64,000 nt of DNA from Seohaeicola saemankumensis (lineage in GTDB: Bacteria > Pseudomonadota > Alphaproteobacteria > Rhodobacterales > Rhodobacteraceae), in contig NZ_JBHTKR010000002.1 in assembly GCF_042678485.1 (NCBI RefSeq), positions 434,001-498,000 of the forward strand. Reading direction: 5' to 3'. The position numbers and the translations under genes were made by a program. This document shows, piece by piece, positions 25,162-34,151 of the stretch. The first letter of the stretch is position 1, and every line of letters starts with the position of its first letter. Under the pieces are notes generated by a model. That model did not search any database, was not told the origin of the DNA, and saw only the letters and a list, made by a program, of their open reading frames with translations.

Positions 25162-26979
25162 ATGCGACCGACCACACCCACATCTGAAGAGGCAAGCGCC
25201 GAACGCCGATCCGGCTGGCGCACGATACGGCGCGTCTCGCCCTATCTGTGGCCCGAGGATCAGCCCTGGGTGAAGCGCCGCGTGGTGCTGGCGCTTCTGG
25301 CCCTGGTGGTGGGCAAGATCATCGCCGTGGTCACGCCGATCCTGTACAAGCAGGCGGTGGATGCGCTGGCCGGTGAAGGTGTGTCGCCCCTGATGCTGGG
25401 CGCGGTTGGCCTGACCGTGGCCTATGGCATGGCGCGGCTGTTGTCGAACGGGTTCCAGCAGTTGCGCGATGCGGTCTTTGCCGCCGTGGGCCAGCGCGCG
25501 CTGCGCGCGCTGGCGCTGGAAACCTTCACCCATATCCACCGCCTGTCCATGCGCTATCACCTGACGCGCAAGACCGGGGGGCTGAGCCGGATCATCGAGC
25601 GCGGCGTGAAAGGTGTCGATTTCCTGCTGCGCTTCCTGCTGTTCTCGATCGGGCCGCTGGTTCTGGAACTGCTGATGATCGCCGGTATCCTGTTTTTCCT
25701 GTTCGACGTCTGGTACCTGGCGGTGATCGTGCTGACCATCGCGGTCTATGTCTGGTTCACCTTCGCCGTCACCGAATGGCGCGTGAAGCTGCGCCGCGAG
25801 ATGAATGACCAGGACACCGACGCCAACCAGAAGGCCATCGACAGCCTGCTGAACTTCGAGACGGTCAAGTATTTCGGGGCCGAGGCGCGCGAGGCGCGCC
25901 GCTATGACCGCGCGATGGAGCGTTACGAAAGCGCCGCCCTCAAGACAGCCTATTCGCTGGCCTTCCTGAATTTCGGCCAGGCCTTCCTGATCACCGCGGG
26001 GCTGGTCGTCGTGATGGTCATGGCCGCGATAGGTGTGGAGCGCGGCCTTCTGACGGTGGGCGATTTCGTCATGGTCAATGCCTACATGATCCAGATCACC
26101 ATGCCGCTGAACTTCCTGGGCACGGTCTACCGCGAGATCCGTCAATCCCTGGTCGATATGGGTGAAATGTTCGATTTGTTAGAGCAGCCCGCCGAAGTTT
26201 CCGACAAACCGGGTGCAAATGTTCTTAATGTGCAAGGCGGCGAGGTCGAGTTGCGGGACGTTCATTTCGGATATGACCCCGAACGCATGATCCTGAAAGG
26301 CGTCAGCCTGAAGGTCGCCGCAGGTGAAACCGTGGCGATCGTCGGCTCCTCGGGGTCCGGCAAGTCCACCATCGGGCGGCTGCTGTTCCGCTTTTACGAT
26401 GTGAACAGTGGCGCGGTTCTGATCGACGGTCAGGACCTGCGCGACGTGACCCAGGTCAGCCTGCATGATGCGATCGGCGTGGTGCCGCAGGATACGGTGC
26501 TGTTCAACGATACGATCCGCTACAATATCGCCTATGGCCGCGACGGCGCGACCGAGGCCGAGATCGTGCAGGCCGCGCGGGATGCGCAGATCCATGACTT
26601 CATCCAGCGCCTGCCCGATGGCTATGACACGCAGGTGGGCGAACGCGGGCTGAAACTGTCAGGCGGCGAGAAGCAGCGCGTGGGCATTGCCCGCACATTG
26701 CTGAAGAACCCGCCGATCCTGCTGCTGGACGAGGCGACATCGGCGCTGGATACCGAAACCGAACAGGAAATCCAGGGTGCATTGGCCCGCGCGGCCGAGG
26801 GGCGCACCGTGCTGACCATCGCGCACCGGCTGTCCACCGTGGCGGATGCGGATCGCATCATCGTGCTGGAGGATGGTCACATCGTCGAGGAAGGCACCCA
26901 TACCGACCTGTTGTCGCGCAAGGGGCGCTACTGGGGCCTGTGGCAGCGCCAGGCCAGCGAGCGCGAAGCGGCAGCGTGA
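25162..26979 (+). CDS. Atm1/HMT1-type ABC exporter, fused permease and ATPase
   Basis: Half-transporter of 605 residues. The N-terminal six-helix domain (about 30-320) includes FHRLSMRYHLTRKTGGLSRIIERG-like sequence (HIHRLSMRYHLTRKTGG), which marks the Atm1 branch exporting glutathione-linked sulfur or metal compounds. The ATPase domain has Walker A GSSGSGKST, signature KLSGGEKQR, Walker B ILLLDEATSALD and the H-loop Thr-Ile-Ala-His. Complete and intact. The exported compound is inferred from the branch. A hairpin terminator lies downstream. Confidence 0.9.
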   Translation: MRPTTPTSEEASAERRSGWRTIRRVSPYLWPEDQPWVKRRVVLALLALVVGKIIAVVTPILYKQAVDALAGEGVSPLMLGAVGLTVAYGMARLLSNGFQQLRDAVFAAVGQRALRALALETFTHIHRLSMRYHLTRKTGGLSRIIERGVKGVDFLLRFLLFSIGPLVLELLMIAGILFFLFDVWYLAVIVLTIAVYVWFTFAVTEWRVKLRREMNDQDTDANQKAIDSLLNFETVKYFGAEAREARRYDRAMERYESAALKTAYSLAFLNFGQAFLITAGLVVVMVMAAIGVERGLLTVGDFVMVNAYMIQITMPLNFLGTVYREIRQSLVDMGEMFDLLEQPAEVSDKPGANVLNVQGGEVELRDVHFGYDPERMILKGVSLKVAAGETVAIVGSSGSGKSTIGRLLFRFYDVNSGAVLIDGQDLRDVTQVSLHDAIGVVPQDTVLFNDTIRYNIAYGRDGATEAEIVQAARDAQIHDFIQRLPDGYDTQVGERGLKLSGGEKQRVGIARTLLKNPPILLLDEATSALDTETEQEIQGALARAAEGRTVLTIAHRLSTVADADRIIVLEDGHIVEEGTHTDLLSRKGRYWGLWQRQASEREAAA

Positions 26980-26988
26980 CGGGGCTCA

Positions 26989-27040
26989 ATCGCGGCTTTG
27001 CCGCGATGCCTCCGGCGGGGATATTGAGAGCAAGAAGAAA
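26989..27040. repeat. Putative repetitive extragenic element
   Basis: A short inverted repeat (ATCGCGG, 26989-26995; CCGCGAT, 27001-27007) is followed by GCCTCCGGCGGGGATATTG and an A-rich AAGAAGAAA. Elements with this CCTCCGGCGGGGATATT core followed by a purine tail recur between genes in Rhodobacterales, as I recognise them. Only one copy is visible in the window, so repetitiveness is inference. Confidence 0.4.
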
Positions 27041-27070
27041 CGGCGCCGCAGTCTGTTGCGGCGCCGTTTT
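27038..27070. terminator. Bidirectional intrinsic terminator between the ABC exporter and RND genes
   Basis: AAACGGCGCCGCA (27038-27050) pairs perfectly with TGCGGCGCCGTTT (27057-27069) around a 6-base loop. A-rich and T-rich flanks on the two sides allow termination of both convergent transcripts. Confidence 0.88.
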
Positions 27071-27096
27071 CATGCAGGATCAGCCCGCATGAACGA

Positions 27097-30000
27097 TCAC
27101 TCGGCCGCGCGCAGCGGTGAATCGGGTGTGGTCAGCGGATCCGAGGCAGGCCGAGGCAGGATGGTGGCGGCGCTTTCCTGCTCGTCTTCCCAGATGATCT
27201 CGGGCGATTTCAATTTGCGCGCCGCCCGGTTCAGCGCCCAGTCACGCGCGGCGCGGCTGCCGCGCCCCATCGACAGGATCGCCAGCATGCGTGACAGGGC
27301 CATCGCATAGGTCCCTGTCCAGACCCTCAGCGCCAGCAGCGACGGGGTGAAGACCAGCGTCAGCATGGTCGCAAGCCCCAGACCGAAGACAACCGCCGTG
27401 GCCAGTTGCTTCCACCACAGCGCGGTAGGGCTGTCGATCGTGTAGCCGCCATTGATGAAATCAAGGCTGAGGCCGAACATCATCGGCGCAAGGCCCGCCA
27501 TCGTCGTGATCGTGGTCAGAAGCACGGGACGAATGCGGTCTTCGGCGGTGCGAATGATCGCCTCGATCCGGGGCATGTAGCGGGAATAATCCTGATAGGT
27601 GTCGATCAGGATGATGTTGTTGTTCACCACGATCCCCGCCAGCGCCACGATACCCGTGCCGGTCATGATGATCGAGAATGTCTGATCCATCACCAGCATC
27701 CCGATCAGAACCCCCGTCGTCGACAACACCACTGCCAGCAGCACCAGCACCGCGTTATAGACCGAGTTGAACTGCGCCAGCAGGATGATGAACATCAGCC
27801 CCAGCGCGCCGGCAAAGGCATTGGCCAGGAAGGCGCCGGATTCGGCCTGGTCTTCCTGGTCGCCCGTCCATTCCCATTCCACGCCCGCGGGCAGCGGGTT
27901 TGAGTCGAGCCAGGCGGTCAGGGTTTCGATCCGTTCGGTGGCCGTGATGGGAACCTCGGTCACGGTGCCGTCCGGCCCTGTCACGGGCAGGCTGAGACCC
28001 TCGGCCACGCCGGCCTTGATGTCGAAATAGCGCTTGCCATCGACACGCTTGATCTGCGCCAGCTTCGGCACCGGCTGGCGGGTGATGAAATTGGCCAGTG
28101 GCACAAGCCCGTCGCTGGTGCGGACCTTCAGCGTGTCCAGCGTGGACAGAACGCGATCATCCTCGGGCAGGCGGACGCGGATCTCGATCTCTTCGTCCGA
28201 GGTGTCGACACGCATGGTGTCAAGCAGGATGCCGCGCGTGACCAATTGGACCATACCGCCCACGGTGGCCACATCCGCCCCGAAGCGCCCGGCCTTTTCC
28301 ACGTCGACGTCGATTTGCCAATCGATGCCGGGCAGGGGCAGCGTGTCTTCGATCAGGGTCAGGCCCTCGGTCGTTTCGAACGTCGCGCGGGCCAGGCGCG
28401 TGGCCTCCTGCAGCGCGTCCCAATTGTCGCCTTTCAGCCGCAGATGCACGGGCTTGGCAGATGCCGGACCGCGCGCCTGGGCGATGATCTCGACCTGAAG
28501 GCCGGGTATGGCCGAGATGTCGCGGGTCAGTTCCGCGATCACCACGTCGCCGTCCAGATCGGGCCGGTCGCGGCGGTCCTCCCAGGGAATGGTTTCAAGC
28601 TGGATCTGGCCGATCGTGTCGAGCGGTGGTTGCGCCCCGCCGGTATTGGCATTCAGCCCGCCGTCGCCGGCAAAGGCAAAGGCGTTGTCGACACCCGGAT
28701 GGGCCAGCACGACCGCCTCGGCCTGGCGCACCAGTACATCCTTTTCGGCCAGCGACAGGTTGCCTCGCGCGCGCACATAGACGATCGCCTGTTCAGGTTC
28801 GGAATCCACGAAGAATTCCACCCCTTTGCTGTTCTGCTGAAAGACCGAGAAGACCGTGACGACGAAAAGGCCGACGGCAGCGATGGTGACCAGCGGCATG
28901 ACGGGGTTGCCCGCGATGATGCGGATGAAATGCCCGAAAAGCGTGCGCCGGTGCCCGGCGACGATGGGGCGCGGCTTGCGTTCGATCCGGGCGGCGCCCA
29001 GCGTGATGGTCGCCGCGAAACAGCCCAGAATGAACAGGATCATGCCCGGCAGCGCCGCCATGATGCCGCTGCCGATCGGCTGGCCGCCGAACAGGTAGCC
29101 GGGGTTGATCAACTGCATCGCCCCAAGGAACACCATGTAAAGCGCGGGCGGCACAAGGGCCGCGCGCCCCCACCAGGGCAAGCTGCGGCGCAACGCGTCA
29201 GATGTGCGGCCGAAAGTGCGGCTCATGCGGCCGGTGACGCCGCCCATGACGGGCAGATAGATCAAGGCCACGATCAGGCTGGCCGACAGCACGAAGATCA
29301 GCGTGATCGGCAACATGCCCATGAATTCACCGGGCACGCCGGGCCAGAACAGCATCGGCAGAAAGGCGCAGAGCGTCGTCGCGGTCGAGCTGATGATCGG
29401 CCAGAACATGCGCTTGGCCGCCTCGACATAGGCTGACATGGGGCCAGAGCCTTCCTGGATGCGCTTGTCGGCATATTCCACCACCACGATGGCCCCATCC
29501 ACCAGCATGCCCACGGCAAGGATCAGGCCGAACATCACGATGTTCGAGATCGTCACGCCCATCATGGCCAGCAGAACGAAACACAGCAGGAAAGACGTGG
29601 GGATCGCAAAACCCACCAGCAGCGCCGCGCGCGGCCCCAGGCTGGCCAGCACGACGATCATCACAAGGGCAATGGCGGTCAGCACCGAGCCTTCAAGCTG
29701 GCTGACCATCGACCCCACGACGCGGCTTTGATCGTTCGAGGTGCCAAGATGGACGGCCGCGCGCATGTCTTCGGGCCAGCCGGCCTGCGCTGCGGCCACC
29801 ACGCGGCGCACTTCGGCGGCGGTGTCGATCAGATTGAACCCCTTGCGTTTGACGACCTGCAGCGCGACGGTCGGTTCGCCGTTGAAGCGGGCCGTGCCCA
29901 GCCGATCCTCGAAGGTCATGCGGATCTCGGCCAGATCGCCAAGGGTCACGACTCGGGTGCCATTGGTCTTGACCGGCAGGTTGTAGATATCGCGCGGCTC

Positions 30001-30702
30001 GCTGAAGGACGAAGGGATCTTGACGCTGAACGTGCCTTGCGCGGTTTCCACCTCGCCGGCGGCGATCAGCATGTTGTTGTTCTGCACGACGCTGATCAAT
30101 TCGCCCGCCGTCACGTTATAGGATTCAAGGCGCAGCGGATCGATCACCACTTCGACCATTTCCTCGCGGTTGCCGGCGATACCGGCCTCCATCACCGCGT
30201 CAAGCGCCTCGATCTCGTCCTGCAGGTCGCGGGCGATACGGGCCATCGTGCGCTCTGGCACATTGCCGGTCAGGTTGACGATGATGATCGGAAATTCCGA
30301 GAAATTGATTTCGTTGATCGAATATTTTTCAAAGCCCGCGGGAAACTTGCTTTCGGCGTTGCTCATGGCTTCGCGGACATCGGCCATGATCTTGGTCTTG
30401 TCCCAGCCGAATTCGAATTCCAGTGCGACGCCTGCGTAATTCTCGGCCGCGGTCGAGGTGATCTTCTTCAGCCCGTCAAGATCCGACAGTTCGGTTTCCA
30501 TCGGCTTGACCAGCAGCGCCTCGCTGTCTTCGGCGGAAATGCCGGGGAAGGGGACAGACACGAACAGCGCAGGTATCTCGATGTCCGGCTCGCCTTCCTT
30601 CGGCAGGCTGACATAGGCGAAACCGCCCACGGCCAGCGAAAGCAGGATGAAGGCCATGACCATGCGCGCGCGGGCCGCGGCCCAATCGACCATACCGATC
30701 AT
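27097..30702 (-). CDS. RND-family efflux permease (AcrB/MexF-like)
   Basis: Proton-driven inner-membrane exporter of 1201 residues. The N-terminus MVMAFILLSLAVGGFAYVSLPKEGEPDIEIP, the porter domains and paired TM4/TM10 regions (ILAVGMLVDGAIVVVEYAD with the relay Asp; GIVALAGIVVNNNIILID) identify the family. It is about 150 residues longer than AcrB. The extra length includes a segment around residues 500-600 between the two halves with additional hydrophobic helices, as in some alphaproteobacterial RND pumps. Its start overlaps the stop of the adaptor gene. No outer-membrane TolC partner is nearby. Confidence 0.92.
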   Translation of the reverse strand: MIGMVDWAAARARMVMAFILLSLAVGGFAYVSLPKEGEPDIEIPALFVSVPFPGISAEDSEALLVKPMETELSDLDGLKKITSTAAENYAGVALEFEFGWDKTKIMADVREAMSNAESKFPAGFEKYSINEINFSEFPIIIVNLTGNVPERTMARIARDLQDEIEALDAVMEAGIAGNREEMVEVVIDPLRLESYNVTAGELISVVQNNNMLIAAGEVETAQGTFSVKIPSSFSEPRDIYNLPVKTNGTRVVTLGDLAEIRMTFEDRLGTARFNGEPTVALQVVKRKGFNLIDTAAEVRRVVAAAQAGWPEDMRAAVHLGTSNDQSRVVGSMVSQLEGSVLTAIALVMIVVLASLGPRAALLVGFAIPTSFLLCFVLLAMMGVTISNIVMFGLILAVGMLVDGAIVVVEYADKRIQEGSGPMSAYVEAAKRMFWPIISSTATTLCAFLPMLFWPGVPGEFMGMLPITLIFVLSASLIVALIYLPVMGGVTGRMSRTFGRTSDALRRSLPWWGRAALVPPALYMVFLGAMQLINPGYLFGGQPIGSGIMAALPGMILFILGCFAATITLGAARIERKPRPIVAGHRRTLFGHFIRIIAGNPVMPLVTIAAVGLFVVTVFSVFQQNSKGVEFFVDSEPEQAIVYVRARGNLSLAEKDVLVRQAEAVVLAHPGVDNAFAFAGDGGLNANTGGAQPPLDTIGQIQLETIPWEDRRDRPDLDGDVVIAELTRDISAIPGLQVEIIAQARGPASAKPVHLRLKGDNWDALQEATRLARATFETTEGLTLIEDTLPLPGIDWQIDVDVEKAGRFGADVATVGGMVQLVTRGILLDTMRVDTSDEEIEIRVRLPEDDRVLSTLDTLKVRTSDGLVPLANFITRQPVPKLAQIKRVDGKRYFDIKAGVAEGLSLPVTGPDGTVTEVPITATERIETLTAWLDSNPLPAGVEWEWTGDQEDQAESGAFLANAFAGALGLMFIILLAQFNSVYNAVLVLLAVVLSTTGVLIGMLVMDQTFSIIMTGTGIVALAGIVVNNNIILIDTYQDYSRYMPRIEAIIRTAEDRIRPVLLTTITTMAGLAPMMFGLSLDFINGGYTIDSPTALWWKQLATAVVFGLGLATMLTLVFTPSLLALRVWTGTYAMALSRMLAILSMGRGSRAARDWALNRAARKLKSPEIIWEDEQESAATILPRPASDPLTTPDSPLRAAE

Positions 30703-31802
30703 TGCTGGGCCTCGCGATAGGTTGCGACGACAGGGACGCCATCCGAGACGTATTCCTGACCTGTCACGATGATGTTGGCCTGCTCCGGCAGGTCTTCGAC
30801 CCAGACGCCATTGACCGTATCGCGCAGCAGGCGGACCGGGGCGAAGCGCGCGGTATTATCGGCATCCACCAGCCGCACGCCAAGCGCACCATCGTCATTC
30901 AGCGTCAGGGCCGATTGCGGGACCAGATGGGCCAGCGCGCCGGGGGCCGCGATGGCGATCTGGGCGGTCTGCCCGTCGCGGATCGTCAGATCGGGGTTGG
31001 CCACTTCGATATCGACGCGGAAGGTGCGCGTCATCGGATCGGCCGAGCGTGACAGGAACGACACAACGCCGACGACCTCCTGTCCGGTTGCCAGCCGCGC
31101 CCCGGCCATGACGCCGGTTTCGATCCTGCCCACCTCGGTTTCGGGGGCAAAGCCGACCACGCGGATCGGATCAAGCTGGATCACCGTGGCGCAAAGCCCG
31201 CCCGGCTGCAGAAGGCTGCCCAGTTCGGCGCTGTCGCTTTCCAGGATACCGTCGAACGGGGCGGTGATGGTCAGGCGTTCGATTTCCTTGGCAGCGGCGG
31301 CCAGGGCGGCTTCGGCGCTACGCAGATTGGCCTCGGTGGTGGCGACGCGGGTCGATGAGGCAAAACCGTCCTGCGACAGACGGTCGGCCGCCGCGAAGTT
31401 GATCTGTGCATCCGAAAGACGCGCCTCTGCCTCGGCCAGCATGGCCTCGCGGGTGCCGATGTCGATCTTGCAGATCACCTGGCCCGCGGTCACGCGGGAC
31501 CCGCGGCGCAACGGATCCGAGACGACACGCCCCGATGTTTCCGCGCGCAGCTCAACCTCGCGCATGGCCTGGGTTTCGCCGCGCAGGATGACTGCATCCT
31601 CGATCTGGCGCGCGGTCGAGGCCAGCGCCACGACGCGCACCGCCTCGGAAAGGGGGGGCGCGGCGGTATCCCGGGTCTGCACGGCGGCAACCTCGGCGGG
31701 CGGTTCGTTGCCTGCAATGGACAGCAACACATCGCGATGCATGACAAGAGCATAGAGGAAGGCAGTCACGAGGACGGCGACAATAACCGAAACAATGCGC
31801 AT
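30699..31802 (-). CDS. RND efflux periplasmic adaptor (HlyD/MFP family)
   Basis: Membrane-fusion protein of 367 residues linking the pump to the outer membrane. N-terminal anchor IVSVIVAVLVTAFLYALV; lipoyl-like half motifs ELRAETSGRVVSDPLRRGS and TITAPFDGILESDSAELG; helical hairpin between them. The ATG at 31802 has AAAGGA upstream. First gene of the two-gene pump operon, behind a palindrome at 31881-31898. Confidence 0.9.
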   Translation of the reverse strand: MRIVSVIVAVLVTAFLYALVMHRDVLLSIAGNEPPAEVAAVQTRDTAAPPLSEAVRVVALASTARQIEDAVILRGETQAMREVELRAETSGRVVSDPLRRGSRVTAGQVICKIDIGTREAMLAEAEARLSDAQINFAAADRLSQDGFASSTRVATTEANLRSAEAALAAAAKEIERLTITAPFDGILESDSAELGSLLQPGGLCATVIQLDPIRVVGFAPETEVGRIETGVMAGARLATGQEVVGVVSFLSRSADPMTRTFRVDIEVANPDLTIRDGQTAQIAIAAPGALAHLVPQSALTLNDDGALGVRLVDADNTARFAPVRLLRDTVNGVWVEDLPEQANIIVTGQEYVSDGVPVVATYREAQQ

Positions 31803-31880
31803 CAAGTGTCCTTTTGGTGCAGCGTTAAGCCGGATCGTTCCGGAATTGGCGCAGGCATGGTTGAACTACATGCTGATACG

Positions 31881-31898
31881 CTGAACTAATCAGTTCAG
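31881..31898 (-). promoter_or_regulatory. TetR-like palindromic operator upstream of the RND pump operon
   Basis: CTGAACT-AATC-AGTTCAG is an 18-base inverted repeat with perfect 7-base arms, 79 bases upstream of the adaptor start. Size and symmetry match operators of TetR-family repressors that control RND pumps. No regulator gene is adjacent, so the binding protein is unknown. Confidence 0.6.
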
Positions 31899-32020
31899 AT
31901 TAAACTTTTCCGCGGTGCCGTGCAAGGACCTGCGCGCGGGCTTTCCGCTCAGGGTTGACCGGCCCCTTGGCAGGGCCAAGGCTTCACGTTAAGAGGGGGC
32001 GAACGGCAGGAGGGCAGCGC

Positions 32021-32692
32021 GTGAGCCAGAGCGAAAGTTTCATCGAGGAAGTCACCGAAGAGGTCCGCCGCGACCGCATGTTCGGCCTGATGCGGCGCTA
32101 TGGCTGGATTGCGGTTCTGCTGGTTCTGGTGCTGGTCGGCAGTGCTGCCTGGAACGAATGGCGCAAGGCTCAGGCCCAGGCGCAGGCGCAGGCGATGGGC
32201 GATGCGATGATCGCGGCACTCGAGGCCGATGACAGCGCCGCGCGCGTCGCGGCCCTGCAGGCCATCGCGGCGCCGGACACCGGCATGCGCGTGGTGCGCG
32301 ATTTCACAGCTGCGGCCGAAATGATCGAAACCGGCGACACCGAGGGCGCCCGCGCCCTGCTGTCCGCGATCGCATCGGATGGGGCGGTCGATCCCGCATA
32401 TCGGCAAATGGCCGGTTTCAAGGCGCTTTTGCTGCAGTCCGACAGCCTGGACCTGGCCGAGCGGCGCCTTGGCTTTGAAGGGATTGCCCAGACCAGCGCG
32501 ATGCTGCGTCTGCCGGCCGAGGAACAGCTGGCCCTCATCGAGATCGAGGAAGGTCAGACCGATGCCGCCATCGCGCGGCTTCAACGGCTTCAGGCCGATG
32601 CCGAGGCGACAGCGGGCTTGCGTCAACGGGCGTCTCAGTTGATTGTGGCCCTTGGCGGCACGTTGGACGGCACCGGCGCGGCCGGGAACTGA
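32021..32692 (+). CDS. YfgM-like TPR membrane protein
   Basis: Single-pass inner-membrane protein of 223 residues. A short cytoplasmic N-terminus (SQSESFIEEVTEEVRRDRMF) is followed by one helix (WIAVLLVLVLVGSAAW, about 27-44) and a periplasmic helical repeat region (AALQAIAAPDTG; AYRQMAGFKALLLQSDSL). E. coli YfgM is a partner of SecYEG and periplasmic chaperones. As in other proteobacteria, its neighbours are a BamB-like gene and der. GTG start seven bases after AGGAGGG. Confidence 0.82.
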   Translation: MSQSESFIEEVTEEVRRDRMFGLMRRYGWIAVLLVLVLVGSAAWNEWRKAQAQAQAQAMGDAMIAALEADDSAARVAALQAIAAPDTGMRVVRDFTAAAEMIETGDTEGARALLSAIASDGAVDPAYRQMAGFKALLLQSDSLDLAERRLGFEGIAQTSAMLRLPAEEQLALIEIEEGQTDAAIARLQRLQADAEATAGLRQRASQLIVALGGTLDGTGAAGN

Positions 32693-32759
32693 CACGGCGC
32701 CGTATCCACGCGCCCCTTTGCGGGCGTCGGGCGGGTGCGGCATGGAAGGCGAGGCAAGC

Positions 32760-34100
32760 GTGAAGGCAGGATCGTTGCAGAATACGGGATGGATCGCAGG
32801 GCTGGCCGGGCTTGTCCTGCTGTCGGCCTGCACGGAACCGCAGACATTTCTTCCCGGCCCGCGCGAGGACCTGCGCGCCCCGCTGTCGGCCGGGACCACC
32901 GCCCCGGTCGAGGCCATCGCGGAAAACCGCAGCCTGCCGATCGCCTTGTCGGCCCAGACCAACAACGCGGATTGGACCCACAGGCCCAATGCGCCGCGCT
33001 ACCGGACGGAAAACGCGGCGCTGTCCGCAAGCCCGCAACTTGTCTGGTCCGCCTCGATCGGTGCGGGCGATGGCAAGCGGCAGCGGATCACGGCGGATCC
33101 TGTCGTGGGGCAGGGGCGCGTCTTCACGCTGGATGCGGGCGCCACCGTCACCGCGACCGCGACCACGGGCGGCACGCTTTGGTCGCGTGATCTGACCCCC
33201 TCGGGGGATCGGTCTGACCAGGCCAGTGGCGGCGGGGTCGCACTGGCAGACGGGGTGCTTTACGTCTCGACCAGCTTCGGGTTGTTGAGCGCCCTTGATG
33301 CCGCCACGGGCGAATTGCGCTGGCAGCAGAAACTTGAAGCGACCGGATCGGGAACGCCTGCGTTGCAGGGGGATCTGGTCTATCTCGTGTCGGGCGGCGA
33401 TACCGCCTGGGCCATCGAAACCGCGACCGGGCGCGTGCGCTGGCAGACATCCACCACGCCGGACCAGTCCAACGTGCTGGGCGGTCCCGCCCCTGTGATC
33501 AGCGACCAGCTGGCGATCTTCGCCTTTGGCAATGGCGAGGTGCAGGCCACCTTCCGCCAGGGCGGTCTGCGGGTCTGGAATGCCATCGTGTCGGGGCAGC
33601 GGCGCTTCAGCGCGCTGGCGCGCGTGGCCGATATCACTGGCGATCCGGTCCTGTCCGGCGATACGCTTTATGTCGGCACACATTCGGGCCGCATCGTGGC
33701 GCTGGACACCGCCAATGGCGAACGCCGCTGGACCGCGCAGGACGGGGCGATCAGCCCGGTCTGGGTTGCCGGCGGATCTGTCTTTGCCGTCAGCGACCGC
33801 AACGAGCTGTTGCGGCTGGATGCCCGTGACGGCAGCCGGATCTGGGGCGTGAAACTGCCCAACTTCATCCAGACACGGCCCCGTCGCCAGGTCGAGGTGG
33901 TGGCCCATTACGGCCCCATCCTGGCCGGTGGACAGCTTGTTGTCGCCTCGAATGACGGGCAGTTGCGCTTCTTCGATCCGGCCTCGGGGGCGCAGACCCA
34001 TGCAGTTGCCGTCCCCGGCGGGGCGACATCCTCGCCCGTGGTGGCCGGTGGCACGCTGTTCGTCGTGGGCGCGCGGGGACAATTGCACGCTTTCCGTTAA
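32760..34100 (+). CDS. BamB-like outer-membrane lipoprotein with PQQ-type beta-propeller
   Basis: Lipoprotein of 446 residues. Signal peptide with lipobox LLSAC (lipidated Cys about residue 22), then PQQ-like propeller blades such as GTPALQGDLVYLVSGGDTAWAIE-type repeats (ALDAATGELRWQQKL; AIETATGRVRWQTS; ALDTANGERRWTAQDG). BamB is an accessory part of the BAM complex inserting outer-membrane proteins. The order YfgM-like, BamB, Der is conserved widely. The GTG start at 32760 gives a normal lipoprotein signal; ATG 32742 is an alternative. Confidence 0.85.
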   Translation: MKAGSLQNTGWIAGLAGLVLLSACTEPQTFLPGPREDLRAPLSAGTTAPVEAIAENRSLPIALSAQTNNADWTHRPNAPRYRTENAALSASPQLVWSASIGAGDGKRQRITADPVVGQGRVFTLDAGATVTATATTGGTLWSRDLTPSGDRSDQASGGGVALADGVLYVSTSFGLLSALDAATGELRWQQKLEATGSGTPALQGDLVYLVSGGDTAWAIETATGRVRWQTSTTPDQSNVLGGPAPVISDQLAIFAFGNGEVQATFRQGGLRVWNAIVSGQRRFSALARVADITGDPVLSGDTLYVGTHSGRIVALDTANGERRWTAQDGAISPVWVAGGSVFAVSDRNELLRLDARDGSRIWGVKLPNFIQTRPRRQVEVVAHYGPILAGGQLVVASNDGQLRFFDPASGAQTHAVAVPGGATSSPVVAGGTLFVVGARGQLHAFR

Positions 34101-34151
34101 GCGCGCGATAGTGTATCGCAGCCGCTTGACCGGATCCGGAGCCGCAGAACC

